Positions 9,000-16,852 of a stretch of 43,052 bases of DNA are shown here, one piece after another. The first letter of the stretch is position 1. The number at the start of each line of letters is the position of its first letter. Made by a program: the position numbers and the translations under genes. Under the pieces are notes generated by a model. It was not told the origin of the DNA. It was given only the letters and a program-made list of their open reading frames with translations, and did not search any database. The DNA is from Hyphomicrobiales bacterium (GTDB lineage: Bacteria; Pseudomonadota; Alphaproteobacteria; Rhizobiales; Rhizobiaceae). The DNA lies in assembly GCA_900466475.1 (NCBI GenBank), contig UBMI01000017.1, positions 1-43,052 on the forward strand. Direction: 5' to 3'.

Positions 9000-9857
9000 A
9001 TGAGGTTCTTTTCACGGGTTATGATGGCGACATCAGCCGCTGCCGTTATCGCGACGGCCGGTGTTGCGCATGCCGAAGACAAGAAGTGGACGACGGTGAC
9101 GATCGCCACCGAAGGCGCATTCAAGCCTTATAACTTCACCAAGCCGGATGGCTCGCTCGATGGCTATGAGATCGAACTGACCAAATATCTCTGCGATCAC
9201 ATGAAGGTGGAGTGCAAGATCGTGGTCCAGAACTTCGATGGCATGATCCCGGCACTGAACGCCGGCAAATTCGATGCCATCATCTCCGGCATGTCTGCGA
9301 CGGCAAAGCGCGAAGAGGTGATCGCCTTCAGTGATTCCTACGGCTCCACCGGCCAGGCCTTCGCGACCTCGAAGACGGGCGATCTCGCAAACCTGTCGGA
9401 AAAGGGCCAGGTCTTTTCGCTTGCCAGTGACGAAGCGGGTGCTGCTGCGGAGATCGACAAGATCAAGCCGGCACTCCAGGGCAAGACGATCGGTGTGCAG
9501 ACGGCCTCCACGGCGGCCGCCTTCGTCGACAAATATCTGAAGGGTGTCGTCGATGTCAGAGAATACAAGACGACGGAAGAGCATGATCTCGATCTCAAGG
9601 CCGGTCGTGTCGATATCGTCATGGCGTCCATGGCCTATCTGACCACGGCTTCCGAGAAGCCGGGCAACGAGGACATGACGACGACAGGTCCACGCTTCCA
9701 GGGCGGGTTCCTCGGCCGTGGCAGTTCCGTTGGCCTGCGTAAGAGCGACACGGAACTGAAGGCCATGTTCAACGACGCGATTGCCGCTGCAAAGGCGGAT
9801 GGCACGATCAAGACGCTGTCGGAAAAGTGGTTCGGTTTCGACGTGACCCCGAAGTGA
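9000..9857 (+). CDS. Periplasmic amino acid-type solute-binding protein
   Basis: Binding protein of the 6728-8963 importer, 285 residues. A Sec signal peptide (1-25) ends in the signal peptidase I site AHA before EDKKW. The mature protein shows the SBP_bac_3 pattern: ATEGAFKPYNF at its start, then GMIPALNAGKFDAIISGMSA, and KTLSEKWFGFD at the end. It begins 36 bases after the ATPase, behind a strong AAAAGGGGAGC ribosome-binding site, allowing the extra synthesis usual for binding proteins. The operon order, hydrolase first and binding protein last, suggests the ligand is a conjugate cleaved by the M20 enzyme; that is inference. Confidence 0.94.
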   Translation: MRFFSRVMMATSAAAVIATAGVAHAEDKKWTTVTIATEGAFKPYNFTKPDGSLDGYEIELTKYLCDHMKVECKIVVQNFDGMIPALNAGKFDAIISGMSATAKREEVIAFSDSYGSTGQAFATSKTGDLANLSEKGQVFSLASDEAGAAAEIDKIKPALQGKTIGVQTASTAAAFVDKYLKGVVDVREYKTTEEHDLDLKAGRVDIVMASMAYLTTASEKPGNEDMTTTGPRFQGGFLGRGSSVGLRKSDTELKAMFNDAIAAAKADGTIKTLSEKWFGFDVTPK

Positions 9858-10111
9858 GATGACTTCAAAATGATACCCGGCGGGTGACGCTCGCCGAGTA
9901 TCGCGGGCGACCAGTGTGCAATGAGATTTCAGAGACCGACGTCGCACAGAATGGTGCTCGCACGGGCCAGCCCGACGGGCCAACAGGCCCACATATTCTG
10001 TGCTCGCAAAGTGTCGCCGAGATCGCTATTCGTGTGATTGCGGGGCGTCGCCATCGGCGCGCCCGGCATAGAAGGCAACATAACACGATCGCAATGCGAA
10101 GGAGGGCAGCG

Positions 10112-10489
10112 ATGGCCAATCTTCCCGACATGACGAAGCACCGCGGCTTTCCATCCGGAATGCCGGGCAGCGGCATTCAGTTCACCATCCGCCGCGCCAA
10201 TCCCAAGGGCGTGACGCCGATCAAGGCACTGCCTCGTCGCGCACGCCCTGGCACGGCGGAACACCGGGTCGATGCAGCCTTCCTGCATGCGCTTTGGCAT
10301 TATTTCGGGGCTGAGCCCTTCGAGCGCGGCAATCTGGACGCCGCGCGGCTCAACCTGCTATTCGGGCGGGAAGTGGTGGCCATGGACAAGGATTTCGATC
10401 CGAAGTCCTATGAGGCGATGCTCGTCATCAACGAGAAGGTGGCGCGTCAGAGTTTCCCGGAATCGTTCGAGGACGTTATGGAAGTCTGA
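10112..10489 (+). CDS. Hypothetical protein, 125 residues
   Basis: I do not recognise this family. ATG 10112 is preceded by an excellent AAGGAGG ribosome-binding site at 10099-10105, so although the frame is open back to 9884 the longer form is unlikely. The product is probably cytoplasmic: no signal peptide or membrane segment, a basic N-terminal half (ITIKALPRRAR-like stretch) and an acidic C-terminus ending FPESFEDVMEV. The middle, with AFLHALWHYFGAEPF, looks like an amphipathic helix. It is separated by 254 bases from the binding-protein gene and converges on 10523-10858, so it is probably its own transcription unit. Confidence 0.7.
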   Translation: MANLPDMTKHRGFPSGMPGSGIQFTIRRANPKGVTPIKALPRRARPGTAEHRVDAAFLHALWHYFGAEPFERGNLDAARLNLLFGREVVAMDKDFDPKSYEAMLVINEKVARQSFPESFEDVMEV

Positions 10490-10522
10490 CGGGAGCGTTC
10501 ATCGCGCATTTCCGCCGCCGGA

Positions 10523-10858
10523 CTAATTTCCCGTCTCGATGTTGACTTCATATTCGGCAAGCAAACGCTGCACCGTTTCGTTTTCGGCGTAAAGGCGTTT
10601 CAGTCTGGCGAGCTCGGCATCGGTCCCGGTACAAAGCCGCTTCAGCTCCTCGTCAATCTGTGCGCGCCGCTCGGCATAGGGCGAATCCTCGCCCCGAAAG
10701 TGATCGCATCCGTCACGACGTTCCATAAAGGCGCGCACATCTTCAGGGAGTTTGAACGTATCGGATTGCCGATCGGCCGCCAGGGTCGGCCAGCAACATG
10801 CGCCTGAAAGGCTCAGAAGCAACAGGCCTGCGGTAATCTTAGGCCCGACGATCGTCAT
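10523..10858 (-). CDS. Small secreted hypothetical protein
   Basis: A 111-residue product with a hydrophobic N-terminal signal (about 8-28, ITAGLLLLSLSGACCWPTLA) and a likely signal peptidase I site after TLA. The Cys pair is not in a good lipobox, so a lipoprotein is less likely. The mature part is charged and helical, with Cys in RRDGCDHF and KRLCTGTD that could form a disulfide, and coiled-coil-like heptads in DAELARLKRLYAENETVQRL. Its ATG overlaps the stop of the MYG1-like gene (ATGA), so the two are co-translated. Function unknown. Confidence 0.75.
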   Translation of the reverse strand: MTIVGPKITAGLLLLSLSGACCWPTLAADRQSDTFKLPEDVRAFMERRDGCDHFRGEDSPYAERRAQIDEELKRLCTGTDAELARLKRLYAENETVQRLLAEYEVNIETGN

Positions 10859-11775
10859 GCCAGCGCCTGTTCTACAGCGATCCGCGCCATCGCGAGTGCA
10901 GCCTCTCGGGTCTTAGCGGCAGCAACGAAAAGGCCTTTGTGGCAGAACGTTGCTCCTTCGACGCCGCAAACCAATTCCAGATCGTGGCCGGTCAACCCCG
11001 CCCAGGAGGCCGGCAAATCCGCGCGCAGTTCGAAGCCCTCGTCGGAACGCCGAATGCCGGTCAGGCACCAGTCGTTTTCCCGGGGGTGGACGACAAAGAG
11101 CAGCTGATCGGCCTTGGCCTTTACGATCGCGGCGCGGAAGGGCATGCCCGTCGGCAGTTCGAGAACCCTGCCCTCGCCTGTCTCGTCGATTGCTTTGAGA
11201 ACAAGGCCTTCGGCACGAAGCTTGGCATCCTGCGCAGCGATCCCGGCTTCGACGAAACTGCGGGCGATCGAAAGAGCCGCGTGGAACGCCCTGTCATCGG
11301 CATCTGGATCCTTCGCATCGAAAACCGGCTTCAGGGTTTCGAGAAGCGCCGGCAGCGTCAAGCCTGCCAGCTCGCCTGCAACCGAAAGATCAAGCGCGCC
11401 ATTGTCGGTCAGATCGACCGGCAGCACGAATTTGGCGTCGAAGGACGCATGCACCGCTGCTACATGCGCCTCGGGCACCCCAAGCGCCGCAAGATAATCC
11501 GACCCGTAATGTTTCCAGACGAGGCCGAAGGAGCTGTAGGGCCGTCCGTCCTCTCGCACCGGCGCGCCACGCTGATGATGGTCGAAAATGCCCGCGGCAG
11601 GGTCATATTGCCCGCCGACGTCGTAGATGATGCGATCGGTGGCCGGTGTGGTCCATTCAACATTTCGGCTGCGAATGATCCGGGCCTCAGGAAACAGCCG
11701 GGTCAGTATGACGCTTGAAAGCAGCTCGTCGGCGTGGAAGCCGCCGGAATGGGTAACCAGGTATGAAAGGGTCAT
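10855..11775 (-). CDS. MYG1-family (UPF0160) DHH-type metal-dependent hydrolase
   Basis: A 306-residue protein of the MYG1 family, related to DHH phosphoesterases; the eukaryotic MYG1 protein is a 3'-5' RNA exonuclease. Metal-site residues are visible in THSGGFHADE (H9, H14, D16), in YDVGGQYDP (D52) and in the DHH motif IFDHHQRG (D65-H67), followed by SSFGLVWKHYG as in homologues. The frame is open upstream to 11937, but only ATG 11775 gives the conserved N-terminus MTLSYLVTHSGG. Its stop overlaps the next gene, a small secreted protein. The role in bacteria is not established; nuclease activity is inferred from the family. Confidence 0.88.
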   Translation of the reverse strand: MTLSYLVTHSGGFHADELLSSVILTRLFPEARIIRSRNVEWTTPATDRIIYDVGGQYDPAAGIFDHHQRGAPVREDGRPYSSFGLVWKHYGSDYLAALGVPEAHVAAVHASFDAKFVLPVDLTDNGALDLSVAGELAGLTLPALLETLKPVFDAKDPDADDRAFHAALSIARSFVEAGIAAQDAKLRAEGLVLKAIDETGEGRVLELPTGMPFRAAIVKAKADQLLFVVHPRENDWCLTGIRRSDEGFELRADLPASWAGLTGHDLELVCGVEGATFCHKGLFVAAAKTREAALAMARIAVEQALA

Positions 11776-12249
11776 TGTCAGATGCGTCTCTCGGAACGGG
11801 ACTTTGTTGCCCGTTCTGATAGCCTGCGTCGGTCGCCAGCTCAACAGCAGGCGGGGAAGCGACATAATTCTTTCGATCCGGATAGCTTGGAGACATCCCC
11901 GACGTGATGCAGCCACAATGCTGCAGCAATACCCCAAACATCCGAGGATATTGTATCCTCGATGATGCAGGCTCCGTTGCCCGATTGCCGACGCGCTTGC
12001 GACCTTCCCATCAGCGATTTGTAGCAGCCGCAGTGGAGTTTGCTTCTGCGCGTGGATCTCACACTGACCAGATCAGAACGACCGCATCTGCCGACGGAAA
12101 CACCGTCTCGCCGATCGCTAACGCACCCTGCCGCAGTCTCCTAGGACAAGGCATCAGTTGCAAGCTGCGACAGCGGACCATCGCCGAGCAAAGCGCCCAA
12201 GCAATCATTTTCAGACAACAGGAGCGAGCCCTCGCGGTTCGGATCTATC
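11776..12249. other. 474-bp divergent intergenic region with an inverted repeat
   Basis: Lies between the MYG1-like gene (-) and the DUF4167-like gene (+) and should hold both promoters. I see no convincing gene in it; short frames present lack ribosome-binding sites or third-position bias. The clearest structure is an inverted repeat at 11943-11961, CGAGGATA-TTG-TATCCTCG, with perfect 8-base arms. A 10-base palindrome TGCTGCAGCA lies at 11919-11928. No good -35/-10 pair stands out. Confidence 0.5.
11943..11961. repeat. Perfect 8-bp inverted repeat with 3-base loop
   Basis: CGAGGATA, TTG, then TATCCTCG. It could be an operator or an RNA hairpin in a leader. It is not followed by a T-tract on either strand, so an intrinsic terminator is unlikely. 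It sits 168 bases before the MYG1-like start and 289 bases before the minigene. Confidence 0.45.
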
Positions 12250-12450
12250 ATGAATAATCACCATTTCGCCCACCGTAATAGAAGTGCTACACCATCGAGG
12301 CAGCGCCTGCTGGATCGATACAAGCAGTACCTTCAGTTTGCCGAGCTGAAGTCTTTGGCCGGCGACCGGATCGGCGCAGAAAATGACTACCAGCATGCCG
12401 AACACTTCTTCCGCAGCGCTGCCCAACAGAAAGACGCCGACCGACTATGA
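12250..12450 (+). CDS. DUF4167-like minigene (66 residues) coupled to the desaturase
   Basis: A 66-residue protein whose second half, KSLAGDRIGAENDYQHAEHF (about 34-53), matches from memory the core of DUF4167, a domain usually found at the N-terminus of longer, Asn/Arg-rich alphaproteobacterial proteins (pattern A..SGD.V.AENYLQHAEHY.R). Here it stands alone. It starts at ATG 12250, after weak ribosome-binding sequence, and its TGA overlaps the desaturase ATG in ATGA (12447-12450), which supports real translation. Function unknown; DUF4167 proteins are conserved but uncharacterised. Confidence 0.72.
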   Translation: MNNHHFAHRNRSATPSRQRLLDRYKQYLQFAELKSLAGDRIGAENDYQHAEHFFRSAAQQKDADRL

Positions 12451-13472
12451 ACGCAACGATGACGGCTGGCCAAGACGCCGGTGCCGAAAAAGCCTGGCTC
12501 AAGATTCTCTCGAATTACCGAAAACCCAATACAGGCCGAAGCCTGTACGAACTGGCCGTGACGCTGATTCCCTTTATCCTTCTTTGGGCGGCAGCATCGG
12601 TTGCGATCCACTTCGGCTATTGGCTCGGCTTAATCCTCGTCGTCCCTGCCGCCGGCTTCCTGTTGCGGCTCTTCATGCTGCAACATGATTGCGGGCACGG
12701 CTCGTTCTTCGGACGGCGTCAGTGGGATGACTGGACGGGGCGCGTGATCGGCATCCTCACACTCACACCCTACGATTATTGGCGCCGTGCACACGCAGAA
12801 CACCATGCCTCAGCCGGCAATCTGGATGAGAGGGGTGTCGGTGATATCACCACGCTGACGGTCGAAGAATATCGCGCCCTGACCGGTCGAGGAAAACTTG
12901 CCTATCGCCTATACAGGCATCCGCTGGTCATGTTCGGCATTGGCCCGGCCTATCTTTTTATTTTCAAGCAGCGACTGCCGATCGGCATGATGCGTTCCGG
13001 CGCCCTACCCTGGATTTCGACGATGGCGACGAATGCCGGCGTCGCTGCACTGGTCGCTCTTCTGATCTGGGCGGTCGGCATCGTTCCCTTTCTGATGATC
13101 CATCTGCCAATCGTTCTGCTTGCGGGATCGGCGGGTGTCTGGCTGTTCTATGTTCAGCACCAATTCGAAGATACCCACTGGTCGAAGCCTCCGGAATGGA
13201 CGTTCCCCTATTCCGCCATGCATGGCGCCTCGCATTATGACCTGCCGCGTCCGCTGCGATGGATCACCGCCAATATCGGCATGCACCATGTTCACCACCT
13301 ATCGAGCCGAGTGCCGTTTTACCGGTTGCCGGAAGTGCTGCGTGACTATCCGGAGCTGGCGAAGCTTGGGCGCATCAACATTCGTGACAGCCTCAGCTGC
13401 GTGAAACTCATCCTCTGGGACGAGACGGCACGACGGCTGATTTCGCTGCGTGACGCAGAGGCGCGCCCCTAA
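12447..13472 (+). CDS. Membrane fatty acid desaturase (acyl-lipid, DesA type)
   Basis: Di-iron desaturase that introduces a double bond into membrane-lipid acyl chains using O2 and reduced ferredoxin or similar, 341 residues. All three histidine boxes are present: HDCGH (80-84), HAEHH (116-120) and HHVHH (280-284), along with VQHQFEDTHW (236-245), typical of omega-6/delta-12 acyl-lipid desaturases. Paired hydrophobic hairpins precede the first and third boxes. It is translationally coupled to the DUF4167-like minigene. Cold or membrane-fluidity adaptation is the usual role; regiospecificity cannot be read from sequence. Confidence 0.93.
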   Translation: MNATMTAGQDAGAEKAWLKILSNYRKPNTGRSLYELAVTLIPFILLWAAASVAIHFGYWLGLILVVPAAGFLLRLFMLQHDCGHGSFFGRRQWDDWTGRVIGILTLTPYDYWRRAHAEHHASAGNLDERGVGDITTLTVEEYRALTGRGKLAYRLYRHPLVMFGIGPAYLFIFKQRLPIGMMRSGALPWISTMATNAGVAALVALLIWAVGIVPFLMIHLPIVLLAGSAGVWLFYVQHQFEDTHWSKPPEWTFPYSAMHGASHYDLPRPLRWITANIGMHHVHHLSSRVPFYRLPEVLRDYPELAKLGRINIRDSLSCVKLILWDETARRLISLRDAEARP

Positions 13473-13490
13473 CGACAGCCCGGGGCGTGC
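13461..13490. terminator. Hairpin spanning the desaturase stop, possible bidirectional terminator
   Basis: GCGCGCCCC (13461-13469) pairs with GGGGCGTGC (13482-13490), nine pairs including one G-U, with a 12-base loop containing the TAA stop. It lies between convergent genes but has no T-run, so it would be a weak or Rho-assisted terminator. Confidence 0.35.
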
Positions 13491-13499
13491 AGCCACCAG

Positions 13500-14303
13500 T
13501 CAGCTCAGATTCTTCAGGTAAAGCGAGAGCAGCTGCGTCTGCGAGGAGATGCCAAGCTTGCGATAGACATTGCGGCGGTGGACCTTCACCGTTCCCGTCG
13601 AGATGTTTAGTTTCAGGCCGATCGATTCCGACGAATGGCCCTGCAGCACCAGTTCAACGATCGCCGTTTCGCGGCTCGTGAGGTTGAGATCGTGCCAGAC
13701 GGTGTCGGCGCGCGGGAGGATTTCGCTTTTGCGGCGGCTTTTGCCCCTTGCTGCGAGCTGGGCATCGAAGCGCGGCGCGAGCCCGGACCAATAATGTTTC
13801 ACCATGCTGGCCACGAGCGGCTCAGCCCTTCTCAGCGTTGTGAACTCGGCCGGTGGAAAAGCACCGGTCTGTTCCCGCCGCATCAGCGAAAGCACGACGG
13901 TAATATCGCCATCGATAGGCACGAAGAAGCCGATTTCCTCGGCAAGTCCGGTCTGGACGTAATAGGTGCGGTAATATTCGCTGGAGAAGAACCTGTCCGG
14001 GGCGAGTTCGCGCATCCTGAAGACACCTTCACGCCGTTCGCGAGCGGTATGATAGAAGGGGTCTAGCAGATAAGGACCTGCCTGATAGAGTGTGACGAAG
14101 ACGATGTGCTCGTCGCGATCGAAGGTGCTGTAGAGATCGATCGGCCGTTCTTTTGCCCGATAGGCGAAGACGACGACATAGTCGAAGCGCACGAGTGCTG
14201 TCATCATCTGCCGGAAAGTATCGCCAAAGGCGGCATCGGTCATGGCTGGCTTGCCGACCGTCGCATTGAAAGCCGTAAACAGCGTCTCCAGGTCGATACT
14301 CAC
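13500..14303 (-). CDS. LuxR-family transcriptional regulator (divergent from the Pot-like operon)
   Basis: A 267-residue regulator with a C-terminal LuxR/FixJ-type helix-turn-helix (about 203-262: LTSRETAIVELVLQGHSSES then TVKVHRRNVYRKLGI). The N-terminal 190 residues have no response-regulator phospho-Asp pattern and no clear acyl-homoserine-lactone pocket, so the effector is unknown. The preferred start is GTG 14303, with a strong GGAGGAAGG ribosome-binding site about 6 bases upstream; a TTG at 14330 would add nine residues but destroys that site. It is divergent from the ABC/SDR operon at 14494, which it most likely controls. Confidence 0.88.
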   Translation of the reverse strand: MSIDLETLFTAFNATVGKPAMTDAAFGDTFRQMMTALVRFDYVVVFAYRAKERPIDLYSTFDRDEHIVFVTLYQAGPYLLDPFYHTARERREGVFRMRELAPDRFFSSEYYRTYYVQTGLAEEIGFFVPIDGDITVVLSLMRREQTGAFPPAEFTTLRRAEPLVASMVKHYWSGLAPRFDAQLAARGKSRRKSEILPRADTVWHDLNLTSRETAIVELVLQGHSSESIGLKLNISTGTVKVHRRNVYRKLGISSQTQLLSLYLKNLS

Positions 14304-14337
14304 TAGCCCTTCCTCCCCGCTGTTCCGCAAAATTCAC

Positions 14338-14402
14338 GGAAGGCGGATATACACCTTCCACGAAACAATGTGCGCCTAAATACCTCTCTCGGGGTATATA
14401 CC
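14338..14402. promoter_or_regulatory. Two related inverted repeats between luxR-type gene and potA-like gene
   Basis: Within the 190-base divergent region, GGAAGG (14338-14343) and CCTTCC (14354-14359) flank a GGATATACACC core, and 35 bases on is the perfect palindrome GGTATATACC (14393-14402), preceded by a further half-site ATACC at 14380-14384. The shared GG-ATATA-CC pattern suggests two binding sites for one dimeric regulator, plausibly the adjacent LuxR-type protein. Inferred from symmetry and position. Confidence 0.45.
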
Positions 14403-14493
14403 GTGGAGGAAGCTCAGGCTTACTCTTTCCTTAACGACGGTGGCAATAAGGCAGCGATAGACTGCCATTCCAAACCAACCGCAGGGAACAGAC

Positions 14494-15585
14494 GTGGCAT
14501 CCGCTTCGACGAACGATATCGAATTCCGTTCGGTCACAAAGAACTATGGCGCCGTGACCGCTGTGACGGACATTAATCTTACTGTGCCGAAGGGTGCCTT
14601 TCTGGCATTGCTCGGGCCGTCCGGCTGCGGCAAGACGACCTGCCTGCGCATGATCGGCGGCTTCGAACAGCCGAGCGAAGGCACCGTGTTGATCGACGGG
14701 CGCGAGATGAACGGAGTTCCGGCCTATCGCCGCCCAGTCAACATGGTCTTCCAGCACTACGCGCTGTTCCCCCACTTCAACGTCGAGCAGAACGTCGCCT
14801 ATGGCCTCAAGCAGATGCGCCCGAAAATCGCGGCGAAGGAGATCGACCGGCGCGTCGCCGAGGCGCTCGAAATGGTCCGGCTCGGCGGCTTTGCCAAGCG
14901 GCGCATCCATGAAATGTCGGGTGGGCAACAGCAGCGTGTGGCGCTTGCCCGAGCCATCGTCAACCGCCCTTCCGTATTGCTGCTCGACGAACCTTTAGCG
15001 GCACTCGACAAGAAGCTGCGCTCGGCCATGCAGATCGAGCTGCAGACCCTGCAGCGTGAACTCGGCATCACCTTCGTCCTCGTCACCCACGACCAGGAAG
15101 AGGCGCTTTCGATGGCCGATGTCGTCTGTGTCATGAGTGCCGGCCGTATCCGTCAACTCGGCAGCCCGCAGGAAGTCTATGACCGCCCGGCAGATCTTTT
15201 CGTCGCCGATTTCGTCGGCAAGACGAACCGTATCGCCGCGGCAATGGAAGCCGATGGTACGACGCTCAGGCTGGCGGATGGCTCAGCGATCGTCTCCGGC
15301 AAGCAGCTCGCGTCGGGCGAAGTCATCGCTGCTTTGCGCCCCGAGGCAATCCATCTGACGCGCAAGGCCGCGCCATCAGGCACGTCGTTCAAGGGAACCG
15401 TGACGCATCGCATCTTCCTCGGCTCGTCTGCCGAATATGCCGTCAGCGTACCGGGGCTCGGCGATTTCCTGATTACGGCGGACCGGCGCAGCATGAACGA
15501 GAGCGATCTCGTGGAGCCGGGCGAGGAGGTTTTCCTCGGTTTCGACCCCGCCGCCATCCATGTCTTTCCAGCATCGAATGCATAA
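14494..15585 (+). CDS. PotA-like ABC transporter ATP-binding protein
   Basis: ATPase of a spermidine/putrescine-type importer, 363 residues. Walker A is GPSGCGKTT (41-49), the Q-loop is in MVFQHYALFPHF, the signature is MSGGQQQRVALARAI and Walker B is VLLLDEPLAALDKKL. The last third (about 245-360) is the TOBE region typical of PotA, CysA and UgpC relatives. It starts with GTG 14494 behind CAGGGAACA. First gene of an operon running to 19306. Confidence 0.93.
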   Translation: MASASTNDIEFRSVTKNYGAVTAVTDINLTVPKGAFLALLGPSGCGKTTCLRMIGGFEQPSEGTVLIDGREMNGVPAYRRPVNMVFQHYALFPHFNVEQNVAYGLKQMRPKIAAKEIDRRVAEALEMVRLGGFAKRRIHEMSGGQQQRVALARAIVNRPSVLLLDEPLAALDKKLRSAMQIELQTLQRELGITFVLVTHDQEEALSMADVVCVMSAGRIRQLGSPQEVYDRPADLFVADFVGKTNRIAAAMEADGTTLRLADGSAIVSGKQLASGEVIAALRPEAIHLTRKAAPSGTSFKGTVTHRIFLGSSAEYAVSVPGLGDFLITADRRSMNESDLVEPGEEVFLGFDPAAIHVFPASNA

Positions 15586-15607
15586 ACCAAAACAAGGGAA
15601 CAGCATC

Positions 15608-16771
15608 ATGAGCAAGGATTATAAGGACAATCTGCCCATCTCCGCCGAAGGCTTCATGGACGAGTTCATGCGCCTGAAGCGCGGTTCCGTCAGCCGCCGC
15701 CACTTCCTCGGCATTACCGGCCTCGGTCTTGCGACCGCCGTGCTGTCGCGCTTCCCGGGCGCGCTGTCGACGCCGGCCTTTGCCGCCGAAGATCTGGGCA
15801 CGCAGATGTCGATCGCCACATGGCCGAACTATCACGACCCGGCAACGTTCGAAAACTTCAAGGCGGCAACCGGTGTTGCCGTCGAAGTCAACGTCTTCGG
15901 TTCGAACGAGGAAATGCTCGCCAAGCTGCAGGCCGGCGCTTCCGGCTGGTCGCTCTTCGTCCCGACCAACTATACGATTTCGACCCATCACAAACTCGGC
16001 CTGATCGACGAACTCGATCTCTCGAAGATCCCGAATTTCAGCCAGGCAACCGAAAGCCCGCGCTTCACCAAGGAAGGCCAGATCGACGGCAAGACCTATG
16101 CCGTGCCGAAGAACTGGGGCACGACCGGTTTCTCCGTCAATACGTCCAAGATCAAGACCAAGCTTTCCAGCTGGAAGGACTTCTTCGAGATCGCCCAGAC
16201 CGAAGCCGATGGCCGCGCCATGGTCCATGACTATCAGCTGACGACGATCGGCAGCGCGCTTGTCTCGCTTGGCTACGACTTCAATTCGATCAAGGCGGAC
16301 GAACTTGCGAAGGCAGAAGAGCTGCTGATCAAGGTGAAGCCGCATCTCTTCGCCATCAATTCCGACTATCAGCCATCCATGCGCTCGACCGATGCATGGC
16401 TTACCATGTGCTGGACCAATGACGGGGCGCAGCTCAACCGCGACATGCCGGAACTTGCTTATGTCCTCGGCACCGACGGCGGTGAAATCTGGACCGATTA
16501 TTATGCGATCCCGAAGGATGCGCCCAACAAGGCCGCGGGTTACGCATTGCTCAACTACCTGATGGACCCGCAGAATGCGGTGAAAGAGCACATCGCCAAC
16601 GGCGCACCGACGACCGACAGCCGCGTCATCGCGCTGCTGCCCAAGGAGGTTACGTCGAACAAGATCGTCTATCCGGACGAAGCAGCCCTGACACCGCTGG
16701 AATTCGGCGCCGCCGTGACACTCACCGATCCGGGCCGCGCCGAACTGATGGCGCGCTTCAAGTCGGCGTAA
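15608..16771 (+). CDS. PotD-like solute-binding protein with Tat signal
   Basis: Periplasmic binding protein of the Pot-type importer, 387 residues. The long N-terminal region carries a twin-arginine motif SRRHFLGITGLG (29-40) and a likely cleavage after AFA near 59, so export in folded form by Tat is predicted. The mature part begins with SIATWPNYHDPATFENFKAA and has SGWSLFVPTNYTIS, as in PotD/SBP_bac_8 proteins. The frame is open to 15560, but ATG 15608 follows AAGGGAACAGC and is preferred. The ligand may be a polyamine, betaine-like or opine-like compound; it cannot be decided here. Confidence 0.92.
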   Translation: MSKDYKDNLPISAEGFMDEFMRLKRGSVSRRHFLGITGLGLATAVLSRFPGALSTPAFAAEDLGTQMSIATWPNYHDPATFENFKAATGVAVEVNVFGSNEEMLAKLQAGASGWSLFVPTNYTISTHHKLGLIDELDLSKIPNFSQATESPRFTKEGQIDGKTYAVPKNWGTTGFSVNTSKIKTKLSSWKDFFEIAQTEADGRAMVHDYQLTTIGSALVSLGYDFNSIKADELAKAEELLIKVKPHLFAINSDYQPSMRSTDAWLTMCWTNDGAQLNRDMPELAYVLGTDGGEIWTDYYAIPKDAPNKAAGYALLNYLMDPQNAVKEHIANGAPTTDSRVIALLPKEVTSNKIVYPDEAALTPLEFGAAVTLTDPGRAELMARFKSA

Positions 16772-16785
16772 GTCCATCCTGCATC

Positions 16786-16817
16786 CCGGCTTCCCCAGCC
16801 CGCAGCGGGGAAGTCGG
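16786..16817 (+). terminator. Intergenic hairpin between binding-protein and permease genes (attenuator / mRNA stabiliser)
   Basis: CTTCCCC (16790-16796) pairs perfectly with GGGGAAG (16807-16813), with CCG/CGG able to extend the stem. There is no T-run. Hairpins directly after a binding-protein gene commonly protect upstream mRNA or attenuate read-through, giving more binding protein than permease; that role is inferred. Confidence 0.5.
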
Positions 16818-16852
16818 TTCAGCTTCGCGATCCGGTGGATGAAGACCAAACC

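Noticed and set aside
9878..9896. Possible terminator after the amino-acid-type binding protein gene
   Set aside because: Only a five-base CGGCG/CGCCG stem with a nine-base loop and no T-run; too weak to call.
9884..10111. Upstream extension of the unknown 125-residue protein
   Set aside because: Composition changes to Arg/His-rich and the strong AAGGAGG site directly precedes ATG 10112.
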